From Gloeocapsopsis crepidinum LEGE 06123 (GTDB taxonomy: Bacteria; Cyanobacteriota; Cyanobacteriia; Cyanobacteriales; Chroococcidiopsidaceae): a stretch of 64,000 nt of DNA. Positions within the stretch are counted from its first letter, which is position 1, and the number at the start of each line of letters is the position of its first letter. The stretch is taken from contig NZ_JADEWN010000016.1 in the NCBI RefSeq assembly GCF_015207655.1, positions 1-64,000 of the forward strand, given 5' to 3'. Shown here in pieces: positions 8,251 through 16,434 of this stretch. Both the position numbers and the translations under genes were made by a program. The notes below the pieces were generated by a model, which was given only the letters and a program-made list of their open reading frames with translations, did no database searches and was not told where the DNA came from.

Positions 8251-8781
8251 ATGACTTCTAGCCCAAATACCAATCAGCCCCAAGCATTGAGTGATGAAAC
8301 ACAAAAAGTTGTTCAAGCTTTCGATGGGTTAGAAACTGATGCAAAACTAGCTTGGTTTTACCTGGTTTATAAAAAAATGGGTAGTTCTATTACTCCCGCT
8401 GCGCCAGCCGCAACTGATCCAGAATTAGCACCAATGCTACTAGGAGACTACTATGAGTTATCGGATAATGAGCAACTTGCTGTTATGCGGCAAATTGTCA
8501 ACCGAGAGGAGTCAGAATATTCACGTGCTTACGGTGCATTAAAAGAAAACAATCAACTGATGGTTTGGTATGCTTGGGCACAAGCTATGGGCGATAGTGT
8601 AGTAGGAATGCCTAACGACTATCAACCAACGGAAGCTATTAACAGCTTGTTGTCGCAAATTGAAGGGCTTGATTTTGACGATCAAATTTCAATTTTCCGA
8701 ACAATTGCTAGCCAAATGGGTTACACCGACGTCAAACCAATTGAAACTCAAGCACAAACTGGAAAAACGTCAAGCCTTTAA
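8251..8781 (+). CDS. Helical carotenoid protein, second paralogue
   Basis: A second free-standing OCP N-terminal-domain homologue, 176 residues. It shares the family pattern with the protein at 4897-5460: LETDAKLAWFYLVYKKMGSSITPAAP, LSDNEQLAVMRQI, a central SRAYGALKENNQLMVWYAWAQAMG-type helix pair, GMPNDYQP, and LDFDDQISIFR near the end. It should bind a ketocarotenoid and act as a singlet-oxygen quencher; phycobilisome quenching varies by clade and cannot be read here. The two HCPs are clearly divergent, so they belong to different clades. A GGAG site sits before the ATG, and a good terminator hairpin follows the gene, so it is probably monocistronic. Confidence 0.88.
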   Translation: MTSSPNTNQPQALSDETQKVVQAFDGLETDAKLAWFYLVYKKMGSSITPAAPAATDPELAPMLLGDYYELSDNEQLAVMRQIVNREESEYSRAYGALKENNQLMVWYAWAQAMGDSVVGMPNDYQPTEAINSLLSQIEGLDFDDQISIFRTIASQMGYTDVKPIETQAQTGKTSSL

Positions 8782-8817
8782 ACTAGTGAGATTTAAGTCA
8801 CAACTAGTACTTGCGTT

Positions 8818-8850
8818 TGAGCTTAAGCCCGTGTCAGCGGGCTTAGCTTG
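8818..8850 (+). terminator. Terminator hairpin after HCP gene
   Basis: TAAGCCCG (8824-8831) pairs perfectly with CGGGCTTA (8838-8845) around a TGTCAG loop. AGC and GCT extend the stem with one bulged T. The run after the stem (GCTTGTATTT) is only moderately T-rich. Confidence 0.65.
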
Positions 8851-8957
8851 TATTTAAAAACATATTGATTTGTACTGAATATGAAGTTTGTGGTTTGACT
8901 CTAGAAAAAACATTAGCCACTAGTAAATATGCGATTAAGATGAGCGACGAGTAATCA

Positions 8958-10070
8958 ATGATAATGACCGTGCAAGGTAAAACGCAATTTTGGATAACTC
9001 AAATTGCAGCTATTGAACAGATGTCAACTTCTGAATATAACCTATCCAACTTTTCTGGTTCACAAGGTTTTTTAGTTTTAATTGCAGGAGTATTACTAGC
9101 TTTTGCCTTTCAAATATTGCTAAGTAATTTCTTCATTGCTTTAGGAATTTCCTATTCAGACTCAACACCGTTAGATTCTGATGTTAACAATGACTCAAGC
9201 TTAGACAACAAGATAGATAAGATTGGCACGGTAGTTGGGCTGAGGACTTTAGGAACTATCAGCATTACACTATTCGCAGCTTGTTTTTTGGCAGTCAAAC
9301 TCAGCTTCACACACGATCAGTTCTTGGGAGTGATTCTTGGGCTGATTATTTGGGCAGCTTACTTATCGTTACTTATCTGGGTTAGTTCAACTACTGTCAG
9401 CTCTGTCATTGGTACACTTCTTAAAACAGCAACTTCGGGTTTGCAAGGTATTGTAGGAACAGCAGCAGTAGCTATTGGTGCTAAAAATGTTAGCGAGCAG
9501 CTTGTTTCCACAGCAGAAACTGCTGCTACTGTTATTAGACAAGAGTTGAGCTTAGCGGTAGATGCAATCAGTCGCCGCGAGGCAATCGACAACTATCTCA
9601 AAAAGTTACAGTTGCCAGAGGCAGATCGCGAAGAAATTCAAGAACAATTTGAAAGATTAGTTGCTGATCCAGCGATGAAATCTATTGCCAGAGAAAATCA
9701 TTTGCGACAAATGGGTCGTCAAACTTTTGTAGACTTAGTAAATAGCCGTACAGAATTCTCAAAACAATCTATTCATCAGGCTTTAGACACTTGGGAAGGT
9801 TTTTGGCAGCAAGCTTGGAGTCAGCAACAACCGCAAGGATTTCACAGTGGATTTTTAGATGAACTCAAGTCTTCGCAATTAGAATCAAAGCCTAGTCAAT
9901 TAACTCCTAAGCTAGAACAATTGATCGAAGCTACTCGCAAACAACAAGCCCAACAACAAGTAGAAGCGGCTCAAAAAGTTGCAAAAACTGCAGCTTGGTG
10001 GTTATTTGGCACAATATTTTTTTCTGCAGCTGCCTCAGCGATCGCCGGATCTCTAGCAGTTTTACACTAA
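8958..10070 (+). CDS. Membrane protein of unknown function
   Basis: A 370-residue integral membrane protein that I do not recognise. Hydrophobic segments lie at about residues 33-60 (GFLVLIAGVLLAFAFQILL), 95-118 and 125-150. A weakly hydrophobic Ala/Gly/Val region follows (TSGLQGIVGTAAVAIGAK). A soluble, charged, helical region (about 180-335) contains short Gln-rich stretches, and a C-terminal anchor helix ends the protein (WWLFGTIFFSAAASAIAGSLA). The arrangement is like a membrane-tethered helical domain. ATG at 8958 and ATG at 8964 are both possible starts and neither has a strong ribosome binding site. No neighbour gives a clue to its role. Confidence 0.75.
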   Translation: MIMTVQGKTQFWITQIAAIEQMSTSEYNLSNFSGSQGFLVLIAGVLLAFAFQILLSNFFIALGISYSDSTPLDSDVNNDSSLDNKIDKIGTVVGLRTLGTISITLFAACFLAVKLSFTHDQFLGVILGLIIWAAYLSLLIWVSSTTVSSVIGTLLKTATSGLQGIVGTAAVAIGAKNVSEQLVSTAETAATVIRQELSLAVDAISRREAIDNYLKKLQLPEADREEIQEQFERLVADPAMKSIARENHLRQMGRQTFVDLVNSRTEFSKQSIHQALDTWEGFWQQAWSQQQPQGFHSGFLDELKSSQLESKPSQLTPKLEQLIEATRKQQAQQQVEAAQKVAKTAAWWLFGTIFFSAAASAIAGSLAVLH

Positions 10071-10196
10071 CGCGATCGCTTGGCGACTAAAGTCGCGGTT
10101 AAACGAACGTAGACGTGAAACGGCCTCCCGCAGGGTAGTCCACCGACGTGGACTAATAACAGGGGTTAGAAAATAACCCTAAACTTGACTTCTTGT
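10071..10196. repeat. Palindrome-rich intergenic repeat
   Basis: The stretch opens with a HIP1 site and then has two perfect small palindromes. GCGACT-AA-AGTCGC lies near 10083-10096, and AGTCCAC-CGAC-GTGGACT lies near 10137-10154. The sequence resembles degenerate palindromic repeats scattered between cyanobacterial genes. It separates two convergent genes and may serve as a bidirectional terminator, though T-runs are absent. Confidence 0.5.
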
Positions 10197-10970
10197 CTAG
10201 GATGTTGCCACTCTATTAATATCAGATGGAGTCAGATGGGAGTGAATAACTTGACCATCTTTAAACCAGACAATGCGTTGAGTTTTACGAGCTACATCAG
10301 GTTCATGCGTTACCATGACAATCGTGATCCCACTGGCATTAAGTTCGCCAAAAATTTCTAAGACTTCTTGAGTTGTTTTAGAGTCGAGTGCGCCTGTAGG
10401 TTCATCTGCAAGCAGTAGCACGGGTTGATTGACAATTGCTCTTGCGATCGCAACTCGTTGCTGTTGTCCACCAGAAAGCTGATTTGGTTGATTGTTCAGG
10501 CGATTTCCTAAGCCGACGCGTTGTAATGCTTCAGTAGCGCGATCGCGTCTTTCTGATGTCGAAATCCCTGCATAAACCATCGGCAGCATCACGTTTTCTA
10601 AGGCTGTTGATTGAGGGAGTAAGTGAAATTGTTGAAAGACAAATCCAATTTTGCGGTTGCGGATGTGCGCTAACTCGGTATCATTTAAATTTGCAACATC
10701 AACGCCATCTAAGTAGTAGTGACCTTTAGTTGGGCGATCGAGACAGCCGATGATATTCATTGCTGTCGATTTGCCAGAACCTGACGCACCCATGATCGCG
10801 CAATACTCACCTTGTTCTACGGTCAAACTAACATCTGCTAATGCTTGAACTTCAGTTTCTCCAGCACCATAGATTTTAAAGACATTTTCTAGGCGTACTA
10901 TCGTAGTTGCTACAGCATCGTCATCACGCTGGGCAATTCCTATAGGAGAGTGTGAGGAGTAGTGTTCCAT
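10197..10970 (-). CDS. ABC exporter ATPase (MacB/LolD/DevA type)
   Basis: The nucleotide-binding subunit of a MacB/DevBCA-class ABC exporter, 257 residues. Walker A is GASGSGKST, the signature is LSGGQQQRVAIARA, and Walker B is VLLLADEPTGALD, the last being typical of the LolD/MacB branch. The Q-loop (FVFQQFHLLPQ) and H-switch (MVTHEPD) are present. It should power the permease encoded at 12173-13390, with the adaptor at 13494-14957, from the cytoplasmic face of the inner membrane. A Rieske oxygenase gene separates it from the permease gene. All four genes run in the same direction with gaps of about 50-100 bases, so they may be one operon. Confidence 0.92.
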   Translation of the reverse strand: MEHYSSHSPIGIAQRDDDAVATTIVRLENVFKIYGAGETEVQALADVSLTVEQGEYCAIMGASGSGKSTAMNIIGCLDRPTKGHYYLDGVDVANLNDTELAHIRNRKIGFVFQQFHLLPQSTALENVMLPMVYAGISTSERRDRATEALQRVGLGNRLNNQPNQLSGGQQQRVAIARAIVNQPVLLLADEPTGALDSKTTQEVLEIFGELNASGITIVMVTHEPDVARKTQRIVWFKDGQVIHSHLTPSDINRVATS

Positions 10971-11067
10971 GCAGAGTACTTATCCTAAACGCTAAATTAA
11001 TGAGTTGAAATCTTCTCAAAATCAAAATTGGTAAAGCTGTTCTCTATTTCCTTGCCCCTTTTATTGC

Positions 11068-12120
11068 CTACGATCGCCAACGCAGAACTTGGGTTTTAAC
11101 TGGGTTGTTAAAAGGGCGTTCTTCGGCTGTAGCGCGGGCAAACTCAGCTTTTAACTGATAGTACCAACGTGCTTGAGTATCCGCATCGCGAATGAGTAGT
11201 AAAGTCGGATCGTATTTCAAGCCCTCTTGCTGCTTAATCACGACTTGACGATCTTGATCGAGAAAGGCACGGACAAAAGGTCTAATCAGTGGTTTAATTG
11301 CTGTAATCCAGGGTGTTGTCCAATAAAGCAGAGTTGTCACCTCTGTTTCGGTTTCCGATATGGGAGTAACTGCTGTTAGGTTACAGACATTATGGTGTGC
11401 TGTACTAACGTGTTCAATTCGTACACCAGGAAGACGAAACGAGATTTCAGTTTCTGGTGCGCCACCACCAATGAGTCGATAGCCCAGTGCGACATTAGGA
11501 ATTTGATGCCGCCGCATGGTAAAGCCATAAGGCGAAGGATCAAAAGCTTTGACTTCTTCAAATTGCGATCGCCCTGATTTCCACCACCAGGAACGATGGA
11601 CATACGGTAGATGCGCTGGGTCCATTAAACCAATAATGGCATGATCCACATAACAGGGGAAATGTAGTGTGACGACCATTTGATAGGATTTGTCACCAAA
11701 AAAAGGAACGACAGGAACTTCCATATTTGGTTCCTGCGGTGCATTTCGCTCATTGGATGTCATATAAATCCAAATGTTGCCCTGCACCTCCCGCACAGGA
11801 TACTGCTTAACTTGAAAGCGACTGAGATCGAGTGGATCGCCTTCAACTAAGGCGGGAATCTCAGTACAGCGTCCTGTTTGATCGAAACGCCAACCATGAT
11901 AACAACACTCAATTTCTTGTCCGTCGAACCGCCCACAGCTTAGCGGTACTGCACGATGAGGGCAGATGTTGCGTAGCGCAAACACTTTACCTTCACGGCT
12001 ACGTGCAAAAACCACTGGTTCACCTAGCAAAGTCTTTGCCACCATAGCTCCCCGTTTGAGTAAGCCTCCAGGTAAAGCGTAGTACCAAACATTGCGTAAG
12101 AAATCGTTTTTTGCCATCAC
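11068..12120 (-). CDS. Rieske-type aromatic-ring-hydroxylating oxygenase
   Basis: A 350-residue Rieske non-haem iron oxygenase. The [2Fe-2S] site is C53-P-H55 and C72-C-Y-H75 (CPHRAVPL...CCYHGWRFD). The catalytic domain has the iron-binding pattern DPAHLPYVH, with two His five residues apart, and continues in a VanA/PaO-like C-terminal region. Related cyanobacterial and plant enzymes act on pheophorbide, chlorophyllide or other aromatic or lipid substrates; the substrate here is unknown. It would need a ferredoxin or reductase, and none is encoded nearby. The gene lies between the permease and ATPase genes of an ABC exporter, which suggests that the oxygenase makes or modifies the exported molecule. 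Confidence 0.9.
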   Translation of the reverse strand: MMAKNDFLRNVWYYALPGGLLKRGAMVAKTLLGEPVVFARSREGKVFALRNICPHRAVPLSCGRFDGQEIECCYHGWRFDQTGRCTEIPALVEGDPLDLSRFQVKQYPVREVQGNIWIYMTSNERNAPQEPNMEVPVVPFFGDKSYQMVVTLHFPCYVDHAIIGLMDPAHLPYVHRSWWWKSGRSQFEEVKAFDPSPYGFTMRRHQIPNVALGYRLIGGGAPETEISFRLPGVRIEHVSTAHHNVCNLTAVTPISETETEVTTLLYWTTPWITAIKPLIRPFVRAFLDQDRQVVIKQQEGLKYDPTLLLIRDADTQARWYYQLKAEFARATAEERPFNNPVKTQVLRWRS

Positions 12121-12172
12121 AGGTTGAAGTAATTTACTAATCAGTGCTCATCCAGAATCTAGAATTGTATGG

Positions 12173-13390
12173 CTAGGCGCTTCTTAGGGCAACAATTGGA
12201 TCGAGTTGAGCAGCGCGACGGGCAGGAACTACACCAAAAATAATGCCAATACCACCAGAAACACCAACCGCAAGGGCGATCGCAATTGGTGAAACTCCAG
12301 CTTGAAACGGTGTAAAGGCTCCAATCAAAAGGACTCCACCAACTCCTAGGGCTGTACCGAGTAAGCCCCCAGCTGCCGAAAGAATCACAGCTTCAATCAA
12401 AAACTGAATTAAAACATCATCCTGAGTCGCACCAATTGCTTTACGCAGCCCGATTTCTTGCGTTCTTTCAGTGACAGACACGAGCATAATATTCATCACG
12501 CCAATACCACCTACTAACAAGGAAATACCAGCGATCGCCGCTAACATAATCGTCAAAGCACCTGTTACTGTTCCTGCAATCTCTAAAACGTCTTTTTGGC
12601 TTTCCACGCTAAAGTCATCTTCGCGCGTAATCTTGTGCCGTAACCGTAGCAAGTTTGTAATTTGAAACTGCGCTGCATCAACACTTGCTTCATTTTGTGC
12701 CGACACCGAAATAAAAGTTAAATTTACGCCATAAGGAGAATTTTTACCGATAATTCGGCTTGCCATTGTGGTAATGGGAATGTAAGCACTGTCGTCATAG
12801 TTTGTCCCTAAGACTGAGCCTTTCGCCTCCATCACACCGATGACTAAGAAACTAACATTTCTGATTCTGATCTGCTGACCAATTGGATCTTGATTTCCAA
12901 AGAGGCGTTCGGCTAAATCGACACCCAAGGTAACAACTTGGTTATTTCGCTTAACGTCAAGGTCGGTGATAAATCTACCACGCTCAGTATCAAAACTACG
13001 TACGATAGAAAAGTCTGGGTTTGTTCCCACCATCAAGCTGTATGTATTGCGGTTGCGGTAGGTGACGAGTTCGCGAGAGTGTAATTGCGGTGCAACTGCG
13101 GCGACTGTTGGGACCTGTGTGGCGATCGCTTCAGCGTCTTCTAAAACTAAAGTTCTTGGCAAATCAACAGTTGTCCGCTGCGCGTCACGGTTCCCTGGAA
13201 CGATAAACAATACATTAGTTCCTAGAGATTCAAACTGTCCTGAAACGAATCGCTGAGCGCCTTCACCGATACCCACCATTGCAATCACCGACGCGTTACC
13301 GATGATTATGCCTAGCATTGTGAGTGTACTGCGTAGCTTATTTGCTAGCAGCGTTTTTGATGCCATTTTGACGCTTTCTAAAATATCCAT
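12173..13390 (-). CDS. ABC exporter permease (MacB/FtsX type)
   Basis: A 405-residue permease of the MacB/DevC class. It has an N-terminal transmembrane helix (about 15-45, with RSTLTMLGIIIGNASVIAMV), a periplasmic MacB_PCD-like domain of about 220 residues, and three C-terminal helices in an FtsX fold with the conserved TERTQEIGLRKAIGA loop. It ends close to RRAAQLDPIVALR, the standard tail. It should work with the adjacent adaptor and the ATPase gene two genes downstream. MacB-type pumps push substrates from the periplasm or inner-membrane outer leaflet through an outer-membrane channel rather than across the inner membrane. About 100 bases of repeat-like sequence separate it from the adaptor gene. 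Confidence 0.92.
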   Translation of the reverse strand: MDILESVKMASKTLLANKLRSTLTMLGIIIGNASVIAMVGIGEGAQRFVSGQFESLGTNVLFIVPGNRDAQRTTVDLPRTLVLEDAEAIATQVPTVAAVAPQLHSRELVTYRNRNTYSLMVGTNPDFSIVRSFDTERGRFITDLDVKRNNQVVTLGVDLAERLFGNQDPIGQQIRIRNVSFLVIGVMEAKGSVLGTNYDDSAYIPITTMASRIIGKNSPYGVNLTFISVSAQNEASVDAAQFQITNLLRLRHKITREDDFSVESQKDVLEIAGTVTGALTIMLAAIAGISLLVGGIGVMNIMLVSVTERTQEIGLRKAIGATQDDVLIQFLIEAVILSAAGGLLGTALGVGGVLLIGAFTPFQAGVSPIAIALAVGVSGGIGIIFGVVPARRAAQLDPIVALRSA

Positions 13391-13493
13391 TACTGATAAT
13401 TTGATAATTTTGAGTGTTGAGTTTAAGAGAGTCGTGAAGTGTTGAGTTATAAAAAGTCTTTTAATTCAAAATTCAAAACTCTTTCACTAGCCA

Positions 13494-14957
13494 CTATTCA
13501 CTCAACACTGATTCATCTTGTCTTTGTTGTTGCCTTTCTGGGAGGTCGATAAATACGCGATCGCCTTCGTCTAAACCGGATAAAACTTGCGTGCGATCTT
13601 GAAGGCTTGGTCCAATTGTTACCGGACGAAAGAGCGGCTGATTGTTTTGCCCTGGAACAAGGACACCAGTTTCACCACGTTCTGTGACAATCGCCACCGT
13701 AGGAACCATCAGGGCATCAGATAGTTGTTCGCCAAGAAAGGTGACATCTACATTCATCCCTGAACGTAACTCTTGCGTGCCAGTTTCCAAGGCAACTCTT
13801 ACTTGAAACGAAGTCACATTTTGTTCAACAACGGCTTCTGGAGCAATTAAACGAACGCGACCTTGAAAAACCTGCTCAGGGTAAGCATCAGCGATAATTT
13901 CCACCGGTTGCCCTTGCTTAATTTGTCCGACGTCTACTTCAGGAACTTGTGCCAAGATTTCTAAACCTCTGGCGATCGCAACAATCGATGTTGAGGTCGC
14001 TGATGCAGTGCTAGAAGCTGAGGTTGTTGGCGTGACAAAAGCTCCTTCGGTTGCGTATTTTTGGGTGACAATCCCATCAAATGGCGCGCGAATGATCGTG
14101 TCTTCTAGTTGTACTTGAATTGCTTGGACTTGACTAGCAGATGCAGCAACTGTGGCGCGGCGTTGGGCAATTTCTTCCGGACGCGAACCACTTTGAGCCT
14201 GTTGAAGGGCGGCGCGGGCTTCATTCACTGCGGCTTGACGCTGAGTGATTTCCTCAGAACGGCTACCACTTTGTAATTGTGCTAATCGCCTTTGGGCTTC
14301 TTGTAATGCAGCTTGCGCACTACGATCATCGGCGATCACCTCATCGAGACGATCTTGTGATATTGCTCCTTCTTGAGATAATACGCGATTGCGTTGAACT
14401 CGGCTACTTGTCAAACTAACCCTAGCTTGGGCTGCATCTACTTGAGCTTGGGCTTGGGCAATTTCTTCTGGACGATTTCCAGTACGCGCTTGGGCAAGTT
14501 GGGCTTCGGCTTGAGCTAGACGCGCTCTTGCTTGAGCAATTTCTTCAGGTCGGCTACCCGCAAGTGCTTGGTCGAGTTGGGCTTGAGATTGAGCTAAGTT
14601 AGCACGCGCTTGGGCAAGTTGAGCTTGAAGTTCGGCGTTATCCATCCGCGCAATAATTTGTCCTTGTTTAACTGAATCGCCTTGTTCAACACTCAACTCT
14701 GTAAGCCGCCCAGAGGTTTTGGGGCTGAGGTTCACACTCTGAAAAGGAACAACTTTACCGCTGGCAGTGATGCGTAATGTTACATTTTGTGATTCTACGG
14801 GTACAGTCAGTTCTGCAACATTAATTCTTGGTGTTGTTCGACTCATAACTGCATAAGTACCACCGCTGACCACAACACCAGTTGCTAATAGCCCCATTAG
14901 CCAGCGACGTGGATGCTTGACTTTGCCAATTAAGGGAATTTCCATGTATGTGGTCAT
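13494..14957 (-). CDS. Periplasmic adaptor (MacA/HlyD/DevB type)
   Basis: A 487-residue membrane-fusion protein. A single N-terminal membrane anchor (LMGLLATGVVVSGGTYAVM) is followed by a lipoyl half-motif (VVPFQSVNLSPKTSGRL), a very long Ala/Gln-rich coiled coil (about 95-275), the second lipoyl half (DTIIRAPFDGIVTQKY), and beta-barrel domains. The coiled coil contains four copies of a short GSRPEEIAQ-like motif, so it has grown by internal duplication. It should bridge the inner-membrane permease and a TolC-type channel. Its gene is first in the exporter operon. No TolC gene is in the window. Confidence 0.92.
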   Translation of the reverse strand: MTTYMEIPLIGKVKHPRRWLMGLLATGVVVSGGTYAVMSRTTPRINVAELTVPVESQNVTLRITASGKVVPFQSVNLSPKTSGRLTELSVEQGDSVKQGQIIARMDNAELQAQLAQARANLAQSQAQLDQALAGSRPEEIAQARARLAQAEAQLAQARTGNRPEEIAQAQAQVDAAQARVSLTSSRVQRNRVLSQEGAISQDRLDEVIADDRSAQAALQEAQRRLAQLQSGSRSEEITQRQAAVNEARAALQQAQSGSRPEEIAQRRATVAASASQVQAIQVQLEDTIIRAPFDGIVTQKYATEGAFVTPTTSASSTASATSTSIVAIARGLEILAQVPEVDVGQIKQGQPVEIIADAYPEQVFQGRVRLIAPEAVVEQNVTSFQVRVALETGTQELRSGMNVDVTFLGEQLSDALMVPTVAIVTERGETGVLVPGQNNQPLFRPVTIGPSLQDRTQVLSGLDEGDRVFIDLPERQQQRQDESVLSE

Positions 14958-15185
14958 ATGAGTGGGCAGATTATGCCAAGTAATAAGAAGGTCATCTTCG
15001 TTAAGTTGTTGCGAGCGATCGCGCTGACAAGCTAAAAATTGATAATAAACTTAATCTTTCTTGATCTTAACGACTAGCAGCCGGCTCTAGACAATTTTTA
15101 AAGTAGTATTTCCCTCCCAATAACCGATTTAGTCACAGTTAAGATGAGGGTGCAGAGGAAACTGGGGGAGGCGAGGAGTTATGAG

Positions 15186-15240
15186 AATTCTTTTAATAAA
15201 TGAAATGCCTCCGGCACCTTTGTTCGCTTTCCAAAACTTA
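15186..15240 (-). repeat. Dispersed repeat, copy C
   Basis: On the minus strand this reads AAGTTTTGGAAAGCGAACAA followed by a GGTGCCGGAGGCATTT core and TTATTAAAAGAA. It matches a copy at 31896-31942 and a diverged copy at 43309-43350. It lies in the roughly 390-base gap (14958-15348) between divergent genes. I see nothing else certain in that gap apart from the promoters it must contain. Confidence 0.8.
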
Positions 15241-15348
15241 AAATTCAAAACTCATCATTAGCTACTCGCTTTGTGTAATTAAAATTCTTGCTATTACCAG
15301 TGAGGCGGGTAAACTTGCTTAAGATATCCACATCAACAGCTATACAAG

Positions 15349-16407
15349 ATGAACACACTGATACCTGTGATTTTAGCTGGGGGTAAAGGAGAGCGATTTT
15401 GGCCCCTCAGTCGCAAACAACGTCCTAAACAGTTTTTAAGCTTGGACGGCAGCGGAAAAAGCTTGTTACAAGCAACTGCCGATCGACTTTTACCATTAGC
15501 AGGAGATTGGCAAAATCTCTGGGTGGTGACTTCTAGTCAACTTGTACAAGGTGTGCATGAACAGCTACCAGATTTGCCAACGCTAAATTTATTAGCAGAA
15601 CCTGAAGGACGTGATACAGCCGCAGCTGTGGCATGGAGTACACTAGAAGTTGCCAAGCGTTACGGAGAAGACGCAGTTATTGGCTTTTTTCCCGCCGATC
15701 CTTGGATTGACAACCAAGCCAACTTTCACAAAACGCTTTGTGCTGCGACATTATTAGCATCGTCAGAAAAGGCGATCGCAACTTTAGGTGTTAAGCCTAC
15801 CTATCCTGCGACAGGTTACGGTTACATTGAGCAAGGAGATTTGGCTGGTTCCTTTGGAGGTTTACCCGTCTACCGCATCAATCGGTTTACTGAAAAACCG
15901 GATCGCGAAACAGCCGAGTCTTTCTTAGTGACAAATCGTTTTAGCTGGAATAGCGGCATGTTTGTTTTTCGTGCTGGTGTTGTGCTAGAAGAACTACGGA
16001 CATACGCTCCAGAAATGATGCGATTACTAGAAACTGAAGGAGTATCGGCTTACGCACATTTACCAAAAATCAGTATTGATTACGCTTTGATGGAGAAAAC
16101 CCAAATTGCCTATGTTTTGCCCGTCGATTTTGGTTGGGATGATTTGGGAGATTGGAATGCAATTGAGCGATTACTCAAAAAAGACGCCCTGAACGTTGAG
16201 TTAGCCAATCACATTGGGTTAGATACTAAAGATACGCTGCTTTATGCCACGAGTGACGATGATGTGATTGTTACTATTGGATTAGAAGATGTCGTGGTGG
16301 TGCGCGATCGCAATGTCACTCTGATTGCGAGAAAAGATCGCACTCAAGACATTAAACAAGCACTCAAACTTTTGCAGGATAACCCCAAATTCACGGATCT
16401 GTTATAA
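15349..16407 (+). CDS. Mannose-1-phosphate guanylyltransferase
   Basis: This enzyme makes GDP-mannose from mannose-1-phosphate and GTP for exopolysaccharide and glycan synthesis. The 352-residue protein has the nucleotidyltransferase motif LAGGKGERFWPLSR near the N-terminus, with PKQF as in ManC. Further motifs are FFPADPWI, the sugar-binding FTEKPD, NSGMFVF and the metal-binding VDFGWDDLGDW. It ends after the transferase domain and a short beta region, so it is the single-function form without a phosphomannose isomerase domain. The start ATG gives the family N-terminus. The UbiB-like gene follows on the same strand after 27 bases. Confidence 0.93.
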   Translation: MNTLIPVILAGGKGERFWPLSRKQRPKQFLSLDGSGKSLLQATADRLLPLAGDWQNLWVVTSSQLVQGVHEQLPDLPTLNLLAEPEGRDTAAAVAWSTLEVAKRYGEDAVIGFFPADPWIDNQANFHKTLCAATLLASSEKAIATLGVKPTYPATGYGYIEQGDLAGSFGGLPVYRINRFTEKPDRETAESFLVTNRFSWNSGMFVFRAGVVLEELRTYAPEMMRLLETEGVSAYAHLPKISIDYALMEKTQIAYVLPVDFGWDDLGDWNAIERLLKKDALNVELANHIGLDTKDTLLYATSDDDVIVTIGLEDVVVVRDRNVTLIARKDRTQDIKQALKLLQDNPKFTDLL

Positions 16408-16434
16408 AACGTCTGCACTACCTTATAAAAAGCT

